A stretch of DNA of 64,000 nucleotides from Dipteronia dyeriana (Eukaryota > Streptophyta > Magnoliopsida > Sapindales > Sapindaceae), in assembly GCA_032871835.1 (NCBI GenBank), contig CM065297.1, forward strand, positions 43,029,098 through 43,093,097. Direction: 5' to 3'. A model generated the notes under the pieces. That model saw only the letters and a list, made by a program, of their open reading frames with translations, ran no database searches and was not told the DNA's origin. The position numbers were made by a program, and so were the translations under genes. This document shows positions 22,720-34,183 of the stretch, piece by piece. Every line of letters begins with the position of its first letter. Position 1 is the stretch's first letter.

Positions 22720-22980
22720 TGAAAATGCTTGCTCCTCTAGCTGCGTCTAAGAGTCAGTCCATTGTAAAGAAGAACAAACATGGTTAGTGGCCCCTGAATC
22801 AACTATCCAGGGTGAAGAGTCATCTTCCACTAAACATGACTCAAGAACAAGTAATTCATATTTACTTTTCTTGGACTTCTTCTTGCTTTGGGCTTTCTTG
22901 GGTTTGGGCCCACTCTTCACTTTCCCGATAGACCTCTTTCTCTTCTTATTATTAGAGTAGGAAGATGGTTTAACAACATT
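22720..22980 (-). pseudogene. A protease and gag C-terminus, right half cut by S2
   Basis: On the minus strand the protease motif WIVDSGATNHVC is visible at about 22765-22815, preceded by a lysine-rich gag tail. The stretch ends at the ACATT duplication, where S2 inserted. Confidence 0.8.
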
Positions 22981-23764
22981 TGTTAGGTTTTAGATTGTGT
23001 TGGCACTAATTCCATATCAAAATGATGTTTACTTGCAATGATTTAGTGTTCAGATTCATGATGATTCAAGCTTCAAAGAAGAAGGAACAACTAGTCAAAG
23101 CAAGTTCAAAGTCTTCAAAGAGAAAGGATGCAATATTGTTCTACAAAAGTATACCAAGACCTTATCTTTCTCTTACAAGGCTAAGGCACACACACACAAT
23201 TCATACATATGTGTCCCTGCATCATTGTGCAACATTATAGGCATACACATTCAATTCATTCATATGTGTCTCTGCATCATTGTGCACCAATGTATAACAC
23301 ATTCACACACTTGAAGATGAATGCTCATGCATTGGTATGGAAATAACATGTTTTGGAAAATGCATAATTGGAGAATATCTCTATGTAGTTTGCATTCTAG
23401 TGTGAATTGTGTTTGCATGTGTATATGTTTGTATAACATGGATATTGAACTTGAATTTAGCCTTAAATCATTCTTGATTGATTTCCGGTCATTTTGGTTA
23501 CTCATACTATTAATTTCAAGTTCTAAATTAAAAGATACTACACTTTCAACTCATGTTGCATACATTGTCTTTATCTTCGTATATCGAGTCAAATTATTAT
23601 TTTCTGGTTTGAGTATCTTATATGTCCATGTTTGTGAAAGATTTAAGGTTTGTATTCTGCAAATTTATTTGAATTCTGAGTTCGGAGACCGGAGAACAGT
23701 CAAAGAACGCCAGAGGAGTGCAAGGGAGTTGCACCATGACCAAAGGCCATCAATTGGTGCAAGC

Positions 23765-23789
23765 CCGAGATGGCACGTGGCCATCTCGG
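23765..23789. promoter_or_regulatory. G-box inside a perfect 10-bp inverted repeat (S2 5' LTR)
   Basis: CCGAGATGGC and GCCATCTCGG flank ACGTG, so CACGTG (23774-23779), the plant G-box bound by bZIP and bHLH factors, sits at the dyad. The structure lies about 100 bases upstream of the TATA-like box. The 3' LTR (31769-31793) and S1 (209-233) keep it. Regulatory use is inferred. Confidence 0.5.
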
Positions 23790-24835
23790 CTGCAACTCCT
23801 TGCTGCCTCGAGATGCCCACGCGCCATCTCAGGGAAGCATTATCAAAGGGGGCATTTTGATCTTTTTGCTTCTTTCTTTCCCTTTTCTTTATATTTCCCT
23901 TCCCTTTCACATTTCATTCTAAGAAGAAACTTAAAACTTGAGTGCAGAATTTTCTCTCTACATTTTCTCACCTTCCAAACACCATAACTTCATCATTTGA
24001 ACTCCAATTTGAGAGATTCAAAGTTTAGAGTATTTGTCTATTCATCCTCCATCTTTTCTCTGAAGGTTTTAGTTGGTTTTATTGCTGTTTTTAGAGTCTA
24101 AACTCACAAAAACGGGACTGCACCAAAATCAACTAAGGTATTGATTTTCTCTCAAAGTGTTCTTTTAAAACTTGGTTAATTGCCTTGGGTTTTCTTCTTC
24201 AACATATATATGTGTCTTGTGATAGTTTTGATTTGAGTTTTGAACTAATTTAAAGCTAGATTGAGTTTCAATTGAAATCTCACATGTTGAGTTAGGTTTT
24301 GATTTTGCCTATGTTTTCACATGTTTGGGATTGTATTGTGCTAGCTTTGATTCTAGGACTATTTGATGTTCTTTGATTGATTGATTTTGTGAAAAATAGT
24401 TCCTCACATGTATTACGCTCTTTTTGGCTGAAATATCACAATGATACATGTGCTTGTGTTCTTTTGAACTATTCATGTGTTTTGTCGAATATATGAAAAG
24501 GAATATGCTCTAGAACTTTAGCTTTAATCTAAATGATTTTCTCATACGATTTTAGCATGTTTTTGGTTTATGAGATTTAAACTTGATTATGTGTTAACTG
24601 AACATATCATGTGATTCAAGTTTTAGATCTATGCATGTCTATAAGTTGTAATTGATGTTGAACATATCTTACATGATCTAGATGAATTAAACATGCATGA
24701 TTGACTAGACTACATTTGATTAGTGCATTCATGCTCATGTCTAGTATTTTCCATAGGATGTGTTGATCATAACATTCTATGTTGCGTGCTTGTTTGCATT
24801 CTGCATTCATGATCACCTACATGCCTTATGAGAAA

Positions 24836-25130
24836 GAAGTCTTGACAATAGGTGTGAGACCTATGTTGTTGAGCAATAAAGTCTTGGCAAGAGGTGGGAG
24901 ACCTCGAATTGTCAAGCAAGGAAGTCTTGACTAGAGTCAGGAGGACTCGGATAGTTAAGCAAGAAGTCTTGCCTTGGGTTGTGAGGATCCAGAAGGGTGA
25001 GCGAGGAAGTCTTGACTATAGTCGGGAGGACTCGGATAGTTGAGCAAAAAGTCTTGCCCAGGGTCGTGAGGATCTAGAAGGGTGAGAGAGAAAGTCTTGA
25101 CAATAGGTGTGAGGCCTCGGATTGTTGAGC
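24836..25130 (+). repeat. Stem-loop array in the S2 5' LTR (seven units)
   Basis: Arm pairs in order are ATAGGT/ACCTAT, GAGGT/ACCTC, GAGTC/GACTC, GGGTT/GATCC, TAGTC/GACTC with one mismatch, GGGTC/GATCT, and TAGGT/GCCTC with one mismatch. The loops are GTGAG, GGGAG or AGGAG. This is one or two units more than the other LTR copies. Confidence 0.78.
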
Positions 25131-25609
25131 AAGAGGGCGACATCTTCATGAATAGGATAGGAGGGTAGTTTCGAGGTGAAAGGGTCACTCGAGAGATTGT
25201 ACTTGTCTTATCTACTAGTGGATTTTGTTTGCCGGTGGTTGCTGACCCGTGGATGTTTCCTCTTCAGATGTTTACCACGTTATATCTTGTGTCAACTTTT
25301 CTCTATCCCTATCTCTCTTATATTTGTATTTGTTATTTGAATACTATGGATAGAACTCTTTATATATGTTGACTTTCTTTCTATAATATAGATTGTGTAT
25401 GTGTTACAATTACTTGTTTTTATCACACTTTACTTGTTTTATATATTGATTAAGTGTCCTTAATTGATATATATATATATTATGATACAAGCAATCTAGA
25501 GGGAAAAACTTTTGTTTGTTTCTAAGGGAGTCAAAAAAGGTGTCTAACCTATTCACCCCTCCCCCCTTTAGGTTAGCCTTGAGCATTTAACCGTGTTTGT
25601 ATTTTCAAT

Positions 25610-25622
25610 TGGTATCAGAGCA
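25610..25622 (+). other. S2 primer binding site
   Basis: TGGTATCAGAGCA lies two bases after the LTR. It matches the usual copia site complementary to initiator methionine tRNA. Confidence 0.88.
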
Positions 25623-25690
25623 AGACACTAGATTGTACTTAGTGAGAGTCTAGGTGATACATTCACGGTTTTAACAAAGCTTTTGAAGTC

Positions 25691-27442
25691 ATGGGTTCAC
25701 AAGATGGTGTAATGGCAGAAGGAGCCTCAAATACTAGGCCACCATTACTTCGAGGCACTAACTATGGGTATTGGAAGTTGAGGATGAAAGCTAACATTTG
25801 CTCTATTGATGACTGGGCTTGGATGGTAGTGGAAGAAGGTTATAGTCCTCATACCAAGGTTCAAGAGGATGGAACCATGATACTCAAGCCAAGGAGTGAA
25901 TGGACAAAGAATGAGTTTGAGGTTGCTATGAATGCCATCTTTGGAGGAGTTGATGGGCATCAATTCTCCTACATCCAAAATCTTGAATCCGTAAAGGAAG
26001 CTTGGGATACTCTCCAAGTTACTAATGAAGGAACCTTAGCGGTGAAGAAATCAAGGCTTCAAATGTTGGCATCACAATTTGAAGGTTTAAGTATAGGTGA
26101 AGAAGAAAAGTTCGAAGACTTTCAATTCTGGCTTCTTAACATTGCTAACCAATGTCAAGCACTTGGAGTACCTATCTCAAAAAAGCGTTTAAATTGGAAA
26201 ATCCTTAGGTCTCTTAATAAGAGATTTAAATCAAAGGTGACGACCATTGAGGAAAGTAAGGATGTGGATAGTATGAACATTGATGAGTTGCTTGGGTCTT
26301 TCCAAACTTATGATATGTGCTTGAAGCCAAAGAATAAGAGTAAGGGAATCACTCTCAATGATATTGAGAATGAGAGTGATGATGAAAATGAAGAGATGAC
26401 TCTTTTGGTTAGAAAGTTCAAGAAGTTTCTAAAGAAGAATGCCAAGCCTAGAAGCAAGTCTTCTAAGGAAAAGGGAGTTAAGAAAACTTCATCTCCAAGG
26501 AATGAAAAGAATAGTCAAGCCATGAACAAGGAAGATGTTCAATGCTACAATTGTCATGGTTTCAGTCACTTTACTAGTGAGTGCACCAAGAATCCAACAA
26601 AGAAAGACAAGAAAGGCAAAGTGTTGGTGGCTACTTGGAGTGATGATAACTCTAGTGATAATGAGAGCTCTAGTAGTGAGTCTTCAAGTGGTGAAGAGTT
26701 GGTGAGCAACTTTGTAGCTCTAACGGCTTCTCATTCTCCACTAGATGTTGATGGTACAATATCTTTGAACAAGAACTTTAATGCAAATAATCATGGAGGC
26801 TTTAGTTTAGCTCCTACTAATCTTGAGTTGTTGGACAAGATAGAAAAGCTTGAAGAAGCTAGAGATAATGCTCTAAAAAAGGTAGTTGAGAAAGATGATT
26901 TAATCAAGAAACAACTAGATGAGTTTGTGATTGTCACTCGTAGACTTCTTGGTGAGAAAGGTGATATTATGAAGAAGTTTAGAGAACTTGAAAATATAAA
27001 CCTTGAGAAGGATAATGTGATATCTTCTTTGAGGAAGATAGAATAAGAATTAATGGAAGAAATAGACACGGCTAAGGAGGCCATCAAGGACTTAGTGAAT
27101 GATTCGTTAAGTGTGTCTAGTGTTAGGAATCTTGTTAACTCTCATAGTGGTGAAGACGACTTGGTAGTTGAAGAAAAGCTCTTGGAAGCACCACTTCCTA
27201 CTCACTTGGATGAAGTCGTGATTGATAATAAACCACACAAGAAGAGAATATCCAAAGCCAAGAAGAAGTTGGCGAACAAGGTATCTTTGCAAACTCCTAG
27301 TGAAGCTAGTTCAACTCCAAAAGGTACAATCTCATCTTTTATTCCAATTTGCCACTATTTCAACACAATAGGTCACATTAAGCCTAGGTGTTATAAATAT
27401 ATTGAAAAATGCAAATTAGGAAAAGAATCTAGAGATAAGTAG
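25691..27442 (+). pseudogene. S2 gag, interrupted once by an in-frame stop
   Basis: Gag forms the virus-like particle and packages the RNA. The first part (451 codons) starts MGSQDGV shortly after the PBS. It has the copia capsid domain (GTNYGYWKLRMKANICSID at about residues 22-42, VKEAWDTL, and a LNWKILRSL block) and a knuckle CYNCHGFSHFTSEC near residues 288-301. An acidic/serine stretch and a long charged coil (residues about 375-450) follow. A TAA at 27044-27046 is in frame with the next 131 codons, which end with a second knuckle, CHYFNTIGHIKPRC. That knuckle lacks its second cysteine (F instead). One substitution would restore the frame. Two knuckles fit the Sirevirus gag type. Confidence 0.85.
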
Positions 27443-29418
27443 ATTAAACTTCAACTTGAACATGCTAAGGATTTGTAGTTGAAAAACATGATAATTTTGC
27501 TAAGCATGAAAATACGTTTTGGAGTAGAAAGAAAACTAATCTTGTTCAACTTGACAAAACTTGTGTTGAAAATGTTAAGGAAGAGTGTGTTAATGATATT
27601 CTTGTTAATCAAGTCATTGAAGGACTTTACTCTAGATTTAACATTGTTGGCAATGATGATATTGGAAATGTTTAAGTAGGTACACCCAAGAACAAGTGGT
27701 TCAAAGGTGAGTGCTCTTATCACTAATATAAGAAGCACATGTGAGATAGCTTTGAGGCTATATATCAATTGTGTTAAGAATTCTCGCTTGCTAGCTTTGA
27801 ATACTCCATGTATTGATATGAACTTGGTTATCTCACATCATATTTGTTATGATGGTCAAAATTTGTTGATTAACTTTAGAGAAGTTCTTTTGTTATATGT
27901 GCTGATTGAGTTGAGATATTGTGCTTTTTATACTCTTGTTGTGAAACATCGTCAACTTGGTGTCATGAGGACATCCAAGGCAAGAGTGCTCATAAAAAGG
28001 GCGGAAGTATGATATTTGGTGAATATAATGTGCAAAAAGGTATCTCTATACTCTAATGCATGTTCTCTTAGATATTCATCTTTTGACTCAATTTTTTGAT
28101 ATACATCTCATAGCATGTTATATTAGAGAATTTTGTATAACATACATATGGTTCTCATTGACATTTGCTATTTTAGGATCTAATAGTGATATTGTTCACA
28201 TTGATCTTAATTTTGATGATTGTTTATGTATAGTATATTGAGTGACATTAATTTTGAAAATATGAGCTTCATATTCTTTGAAAGCTACTCATTAGAGAAG
28301 TAATGATCTTGAATAAGTCTATACTTATTGCTCTTAGATCATGTGCTTATGAGCCATAAAATCTTGACTTTCTAAAATTGCATCTTGCTTCTCTTATATG
28401 TTTTGCTAGTAGGTTGAGTTTACTAATATGTAAACATTGGATACACCTTGAAGTTTTTGTGCTTAAGTACATTTAAAATGACCTATGGTTAGTATCCATT
28501 TTGTTTCGGAAATTACATAGACCTTGACGAGCATCTTCATGGAAAGGGATACACATATTGGATGTAAAAGCTACCCAATGTTGGAAAAAGCTACACCATT
28601 ATGATGAGTGAAAGCCACCATGAAGTGAAATTTGTATATGTTAAAAAAAATGGAAAAATCAAAGAAGTGTTGAAATGGAATCATGAAAAGAAAAGAAAAA
28701 TCCTTTGATTCAAAGCCAAAAAAGAAAAGGAGGAAGGCTTAAGAAGGAGTATAGTTGAAAATCAAATGAGCTCAAGTTGAAAAACAGAAATGGGATGACG
28801 AGCCACATGCACACACATGCTCATATGTTGAAATCTATTCTCTTAAAAGTAAAAAATTTTGGATGATAATCGGTTAGACTTTTTATGGAAAAAGCTTAAG
28901 ATGAATAGTTGTTGAAATTTGTTTGCATGTTGATTATCAAACTACTTCTTGATATATATTTGAAGCATATCTCTCACACACACTTTGTTTATGAGTATGA
29001 TGATATTTTAGCAATTGTTGAAGAATTATGAGAGAACTTGAAAAGTATTTATGTATCTCTCTTAGCATATGAAGCTTATTTTGTTGATATTTCTTCAAAT
29101 TGCTTGAATGTGTGATTGTGTGAACATCTTTGTGAACTTTATACTATCATTGATTGTAGTTATAGCATTTATCAAGGGGGAGCATTGTATGCTAGACATT
29201 GTTCTCTTTTATGATATGTTCAAATGCTTCATTTTGTTACATGTTGGCATATTTTGACTTAATGATACTTGTTAGATATTACTCACTATCTTTGTATTGC
29301 ATGATGATTCATTCTTAAGTCATATGTCTTTGTTTTTGTATCTTTGTGACTAATATGCTTGTTTTGTCTTTCACTCACTTTTGTTGTATGTATATAGCAT
29401 CTTATAACACAAGAACAA
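27443..29418 (+). other. S2 internal noncoding region (pol position)
   Basis: About 2 kb lies where protease, integrase, RT and RNase H should be, but none of their motifs is found. Gag-like sequence fades out near 27680. The rest aligns by eye with S1 5600-7200, including the AAGGGGGAG tract at 29174-29182. The shared loss of pol in S1 and S2 shows that the deletion predates both insertions. Confidence 0.7.
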
Positions 29419-30480
29419 ATGAGAAGAACTAAGATTACCGGAAGTGGAAAACAATTGAATCTTGTTGTGAAAGCCAAGTCTACCTCAAAACGATCCAAAG
29501 CTTTAAGGACAAAAGATTTAGGGATATATGGAACTAAGAAGATATTTCAAGATAGAGGCATTGACTTTGGTAAGTGTAAAGATTCTTATGTTCTTAAGTG
29601 CTTAAAGGATAGAAATTGGAAATCTTCGGTGAGCATGTTAGGAATTGTGAATGATACTCTTGTTAGAGAGTTTTATCTTGAATATAGGGAAAGTGCCGCC
29701 TTATTGGATGCTTTGATGGAGATTAGGGGTTTTGTGTTTAAAGTTAACCCGGAAAATATTAACAAGTTTCTTGGGCTATCTAATGTTATAGATTCTAGTT
29801 TTCTAGATGTGGATGTCATTGAAAATCTAAATATCATGGGTAGAACTCTTTGTGACAATGCTTCTTTTGAGTGGAAAGGTAGAGCATATATTAGTCAACA
29901 TGAGTTAACTAAGGCTAGTGCATTTTGGCATCTATTCATTTGCACTAACATTATTGGATCTTCGAATTCAACTGAGTTGAATAAGGACAAAATCAAAATA
30001 GTGTATGCCTTGGTGACTAATCAACCTATAAACCTTGGAGATCTTCTTATGTATTACATTGATAGTGTGGCTTTCTCTACTAGAGGTGATAAAAAGCTTG
30101 CATTACCGGGGTTTATTACTTCATTATGTTTAGCTCGTGAGGTTAAGAGTAGAGAAGATGATGTGTTAGTTCAACCCTTGGAAAAGTATCGTGATAAACG
30201 TGTGTCATACACGTCATATAAGAATAAGGGTAAGACTTGTGATACTTTTGGACTATTTAGTAGTTCTCAAGTTGATAGTCATGTGATTAGCACAAACATT
30301 CTTCTGGATTGGGCTATACAATTGAAGGAGAAGTTTGATGAACTTAGTGCTATAGTTGTTCAACAAGATGTTAGGATAAAAGAGTTGGAGGAGTGCATTG
30401 CTTCAAGTTCAAGACCACCTCTCAATCATTATGTTAGATCAACTACTCGCACAACTTTCTTTGGTGAAACAAGTAGCTAG
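29419..30480 (+). CDS. Putative plant transposon-domain protein (env-like position) of S2
   Basis: The open frame has 353 codons with no stop. It begins MRRTKITGSGKQ with a basic N-terminus. Residues about 55-215 resemble the plant 'putative plant transposon protein' domain (Transposase_32-type). Key points are LVREFYLEYRES, then RGFVFKVNPENINKFLGL, then the KASAFWHLFICTNI helix and the KIKIVYALVTNQPINLGDLL block. A C-terminal coil (LKEKFDELSAIVVQQ) and a serine/arginine tail follow. No signal peptide or membrane segment is seen. It lies between gag/pol-position DNA and the final polypurine tracts, where Sireviruses carry an env-like ORF. Its function is unknown in the family. It is the only intact long frame in the window apart from pol fragments. 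Confidence 0.65.
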   Translation: MRRTKITGSGKQLNLVVKAKSTSKRSKALRTKDLGIYGTKKIFQDRGIDFGKCKDSYVLKCLKDRNWKSSVSMLGIVNDTLVREFYLEYRESAALLDALMEIRGFVFKVNPENINKFLGLSNVIDSSFLDVDVIENLNIMGRTLCDNASFEWKGRAYISQHELTKASAFWHLFICTNIIGSSNSTELNKDKIKIVYALVTNQPINLGDLLMYYIDSVAFSTRGDKKLALPGFITSLCLAREVKSREDDVLVQPLEKYRDKRVSYTSYKNKGKTCDTFGLFSSSQVDSHVISTNILLDWAIQLKEKFDELSAIVVQQDVRIKELEECIASSSRPPLNHYVRSTTRTTFFGETSS

Positions 30481-30530
30481 TATTCGAGTCTTGTGGTATA
30501 TTTCTTAACTTTTGGCATCATTTCATGTCA

Positions 30531-30930
30531 AAAAGGGGGAGAAAGAGATGCTAGTTACTTAGTTTCTTTTTATGTTGTTTTTGTGAACTTTTGAACTTCC
30601 AATGACATGTAATAATTAGTCTTAAGATTTGGTTAAGAATTCTTGTTTTTTGGCAAGTGTTGAGGGGGAGATACATGCATTTGTGGACTTAATTGTATAT
30701 TCTTATCCATATTATATTTGTTGTTTTTCTCTTGTATATGCATTGTGATTTGAGATGATTTGTAGGTTGCTTCAAGAGAAGATCAAAATGAAGTTCAATT
30801 ATTGATGAAGATTAGTTATAGAAATCTTACTCATTGTAATGTGAGGGAGTGATTTTGTGACCTATCTTCATTTTTATATTTGTAGTAAATGTATAGGTGT
30901 TTTGACATGGAATTTTCCAAAGGGGGAGAT
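30531..30930 (+). other. S2 polypurine tracts
   Basis: AAAAGGGGGAG (30531-30541), GAGGGGGAG (near 30662) and the terminal AAAGGGGGAGAT (30919-30930) precede the 3' LTR; another lies at 29174. The last directly abuts the LTR start and is the expected plus-strand primer. Confidence 0.82.
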
Positions 30931-33533
30931 TGTTAGGTTTTAGATTGTGTTAGCATTAATTCCATATCAAAATGCTAATTACTGGTAATGATTTAGTTGT
31001 TTAGATTCATGATGATTCAAGCTTCAAAGAAGAAGGAACTACTAGTCAAAGCAATTTCAAAGTCTTCAAAGAAAAATGATGCAATATGCTTCTACAAAGG
31101 TATACTAAGACCTTATCTTTCTCTTACAAGGCTAAGGCACACACACAAAATTCATACATGTGTCCCTGCATCGTTGCGCATCATTATAGGCACACACACA
31201 CAATTCATACATATGTGTCCCTGCATCGTTGTGCACCATTATAGGCACACACATACAATTCATTCATATGTGTCCCTACATCGTTGTGCACCAATGTATA
31301 ACACATTCACACACTTGAAGATGAATGATCATGCATTGGTATGGAAATAACATGTTTTGGAAAATGCATGATTGGAGACTATCTCTATGTAGTTTGCATT
31401 CTAGTGTGAATTGTTTTTGTATGTTTCTATGTTTGTATAACATGGATATTGAACTTGAATTTAGCCTAAAATCATTCTTGATTGAGTTTCGGTCATTTCG
31501 GTTACTCATACTATTGATTTCAAGTTCTAAGTCAAAAGATACTACACTTTCAACTCATCTTGCATACATTGTCTACGTCTTCATATATCAAGTCAAATTA
31601 TTATTTACTGGGTTGAGTATCTTATATTTCCATATCCATGAGAGAGTGATGGTTCGTAATCCGCAAACGTATTCGAATTCCGAGTTGGAAGGCCGGAGAA
31701 CGGTCGAAGAACGCGAGAGGAGTGCAAGGAAGTTGCACCATGGCCAAAGGCCATCAATTGGTGCAAGCCTGAGATGGCACGTGGCCATCTCGGCTGCAAC
31801 TCCTTGTAGCCTCGAGATGCCCATGCGCCATCTTCGGGAAGCATTATCAAAGGGGGAATTTTGGTCTTTTTGCTTCTTTCTTTCCCTCTCCTTTTATTTC
31901 CCTTCCCACTCACATTTCATTCTAAGAAGAATTTAAAATTTGAGTGCAGAATTTTCTCTCTACATTTTCACACCTTCCAAACACCATAACTTCATCATTT
32001 GAACTCCAATTTGAGCGATTCAAAGTTTAGAGTATTTGTCTATTCATCCTCCATCTTTTCTCTGAAGGTTTTAGTTGGTTTTATTGCTGTTTTTTGAGTC
32101 TAAACTCACAAAAACGGGACTGCACCAAAATCAACTATGGCATTGATTTTCTCTCAAAGTTTTCTTTTAAAACTTGGTCAATTGCCTTGGGTTTTCTTCT
32201 TCAACATATATATGTTTCTTGTGATAATTTTGATTTGAGTTTTGAACTCATTTAAGCTAGATTGAGTTTCAATTGAAATCTTACATGAGGTTTTGATTTT
32301 GCCTATGTTTTCACATGTTTGGGATTGTATTGTGCTAGCTTTGATTCTAGGACTATTTGATGATATTTGATTGATTGATTTAGTGAAAAATAGTTCCTCA
32401 CATGTATTAGGCCTTCTTTGGCCGAAAACTCACAATGTATTCTTTTGAGCTATTCATGTGTTTTGTTGAATCTATGAATAGGAATATGCTCTAGATTTTT
32501 AGCTTTAATCTAAATGACTTTGTCATATGATTTTAGCATGTTTTTGGTTTATGATATTTCTAACTTGATTATGTGTTAATTGAACATATCTTGTGATTCA
32601 AATTTTAGATCTATGCATGTCTCTAGGTTGTAATTGATGTTGAACATATCTTACATGATCTAGATGAATTAAACATGCATGATTGACTAGACTACATTTG
32701 ATTTGTGCATTCATGCTCATGTCTAGTATTCTCCATAGGATGTGTTGAACATAACATTCTATGTTGCGTGCTTGTTTGCGTTTTGCATTCATGATCACCT
32801 AGAAGCCTTGTAAGAAGGAAGTCTTGACAATAGGTGTGAGACCTATGTTGTTGAGCAAGAAAGTCTTGGAAAGAGGAGGGAGACCTCGGATTGTCAAGCA
32901 AGGAAGTCTTAACTAGAGTCAGGAGGACTCGGATAGCTGAACAAGAAGTCTTGCCTTGGGTCGTGAGGATCCGGAAGGGTGAGTGAGGAAGTTTTGACAA
33001 GAGGTGTGAGGCCTCGGATTGTTGAGCAAGAGGGCGACATCTTCATGAGTAGGATATGAGGGTAGTTTCTAGGTGAAGGGGTCACTTGAGAGATTGTACT
33101 TGTCTTATCTACTAGTGGATTTTGTTTGCCGGTGGTTGCTAACCCGTAGATGTTTTCTCTTCAAAGGTTTACCACGTTATATCTTGTGTCAACTTTTCTC
33201 TATCCCTATCTCTCTTATATTTGTATTTGTTATTTGAATACTATGGATAGAACTCTTTATGTAAGTTGACTTCCTTTCTATAATCTTGATTGTGTATGTG
33301 TTACAATTACTTGTTTGTATCACACTTTACTTGTTTTATATATTGATTAAGTGTCTTTAATTGATATATATATATATATTGTGATACAAACAATCTAGAT
33401 GAACAAACTTTTGTTAGTTTCTAAGGGAGTCGAAAAAGGTGTCTAACCTATTCAACCCCCCCCCCCCCCCCCCCCCCCACCCCCCCGCACCCTCTTGGTT
33501 AGCCTTAAGCATTTAACCGTGTTTGTAATTTCA
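30931..33533 (+). repeat. S2 3' LTR
   Basis: It begins TGTTAGG after the PPT and ends AATTTCA before ACATT. Three successive CACACACA-AATTCATACA-type copies occur at about 31137-31290, one more than in the 5' LTR. A C-run of more than 20 bases with a few interruptions lies at 33456-33487. The U3 palindrome has one substitution. Confidence 0.93.
32818..33028 (+). repeat. Stem-loop array in the S2 3' LTR (five units)
   Basis: Arm pairs are ATAGGT/ACCTAT, GAGGA/ACCTC with one mismatch, GAGTC/GACTC, GGGTC/GATCC and GAGGT/GCCTC. This is two units shorter than the 5' LTR of the same element, so the array changes length between LTRs that were identical at insertion. Confidence 0.78.
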
Positions 33534-34183
33534 ACATTCGTCTCACTGGTCTTACCCTTGTTTTTCTTAGTCAAGGACTCAAAGGTAGTTAGCTCATTAA
33601 GCAACTGTGTGAGATTGAACCTTAACTTGTTTATTTCGTAGTTGCTCTTAAACTAATCAAAACTCTTCGGAAGATTAGTTTGTATGATGCTCACTTGACT
33701 GGGTTAGTCAATGGCCCCGCCATTGACTTCTGCCGTGTTGAAGTAGGACATCATTCTCAGGACATGATCCTGAATTGACGTACCTTCCTTCATCCGAGTG
33801 AGCATAGCAGAATGGATGGCTTCGTGTCACTTTTGCTTGAAAGGTTGCCCGAACATAGCTTGCAATGACTCCATGATTTCAATTGTTGAAGTCATTGCTT
33901 CATGCTTTGTGACAAGCACGTCTGTTATAGAAGCCAACATATTTGTTCGGGCCTTCTCATCAGATAAGACCCATCGCTCGTGTGTCTCACGAACAGTTCG
34001 TGTGGCATTTGCAGCAGGCGCTGGAGGACATTCCTCTGTAAGCAAAAACTTGAGGTCTTTGGTGACCAATATTGCATTAATGTTAAGTTTCCACTTTGTG
34101 TAGTTATAACCAGTTAATTTGTCGTTTGCGAGAATTTGAAGTAATGCAGAAGACATTATTGCTGAAATAAATAAAACATTCAT
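33534..34183 (-). pseudogene. A gag, N-terminal half cut by S2
   Basis: On the minus strand, translation from about 34183 gives a copia gag N-terminus: KLTGYNYTKWKLNINAILV, then an RWVLSDEKARTNML segment and IMESLQAMFGQ. The frame is lost at about 33826. Decayed gag sequence continues to the S2 insertion site and resumes at 22980. Confidence 0.85.

Larger units (their letters stand above)
22981..25607 (+). repeat. S2 5' LTR
   Basis: It begins TGTTAGG and ends ATTTTCA two bases before the PBS. It contains a G-box palindrome (23765-23789), a TATA-like TTTATATTT (23888-23896) and the stem-loop array (24836-25130). Open frames of 60-180 codons within it overlap on both strands and have no recognisable similarity. 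Confidence 0.93.
22981..33533 (+). mobile_element. S2: complete non-autonomous Sirevirus-like LTR retrotransposon
   Basis: The 10.55-kb element has LTRs of 2627 and 2603 bp, a PBS, a terminal PPT and a 5-bp target duplication. The 5.3-kb interior encodes gag and one further ORF but no protease, integrase, reverse transcriptase or RNase H, so movement would need enzymes from another element. Repeated AAGGGGGAG tracts and a two-knuckle gag indicate Sirevirus ancestry. The two LTRs differ at many positions, including the number of array units, so insertion was not recent. Confidence 0.93.
22976..33538. repeat. ACATT target-site duplication around S2
   Basis: ACATT at 22976-22980 and 33534-33538 directly flanks the S2 LTR ends. 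It fixes both element boundaries and shows that S2 inserted into the already present element A. Confidence 0.95.

Noticed and set aside
23260..23910. Overlapping ORFs of 80-180 codons in the S LTRs (also 31276-31936)
   Set aside because: They lie within LTRs, overlap on both strands, and are not conserved as frames between LTR copies.
33456..33487. Very long C run at the end of the S2 3' LTR
   Set aside because: Other S LTRs have shorter C-rich runs at the same place, so it is expansion or an assembly artefact of a known feature.
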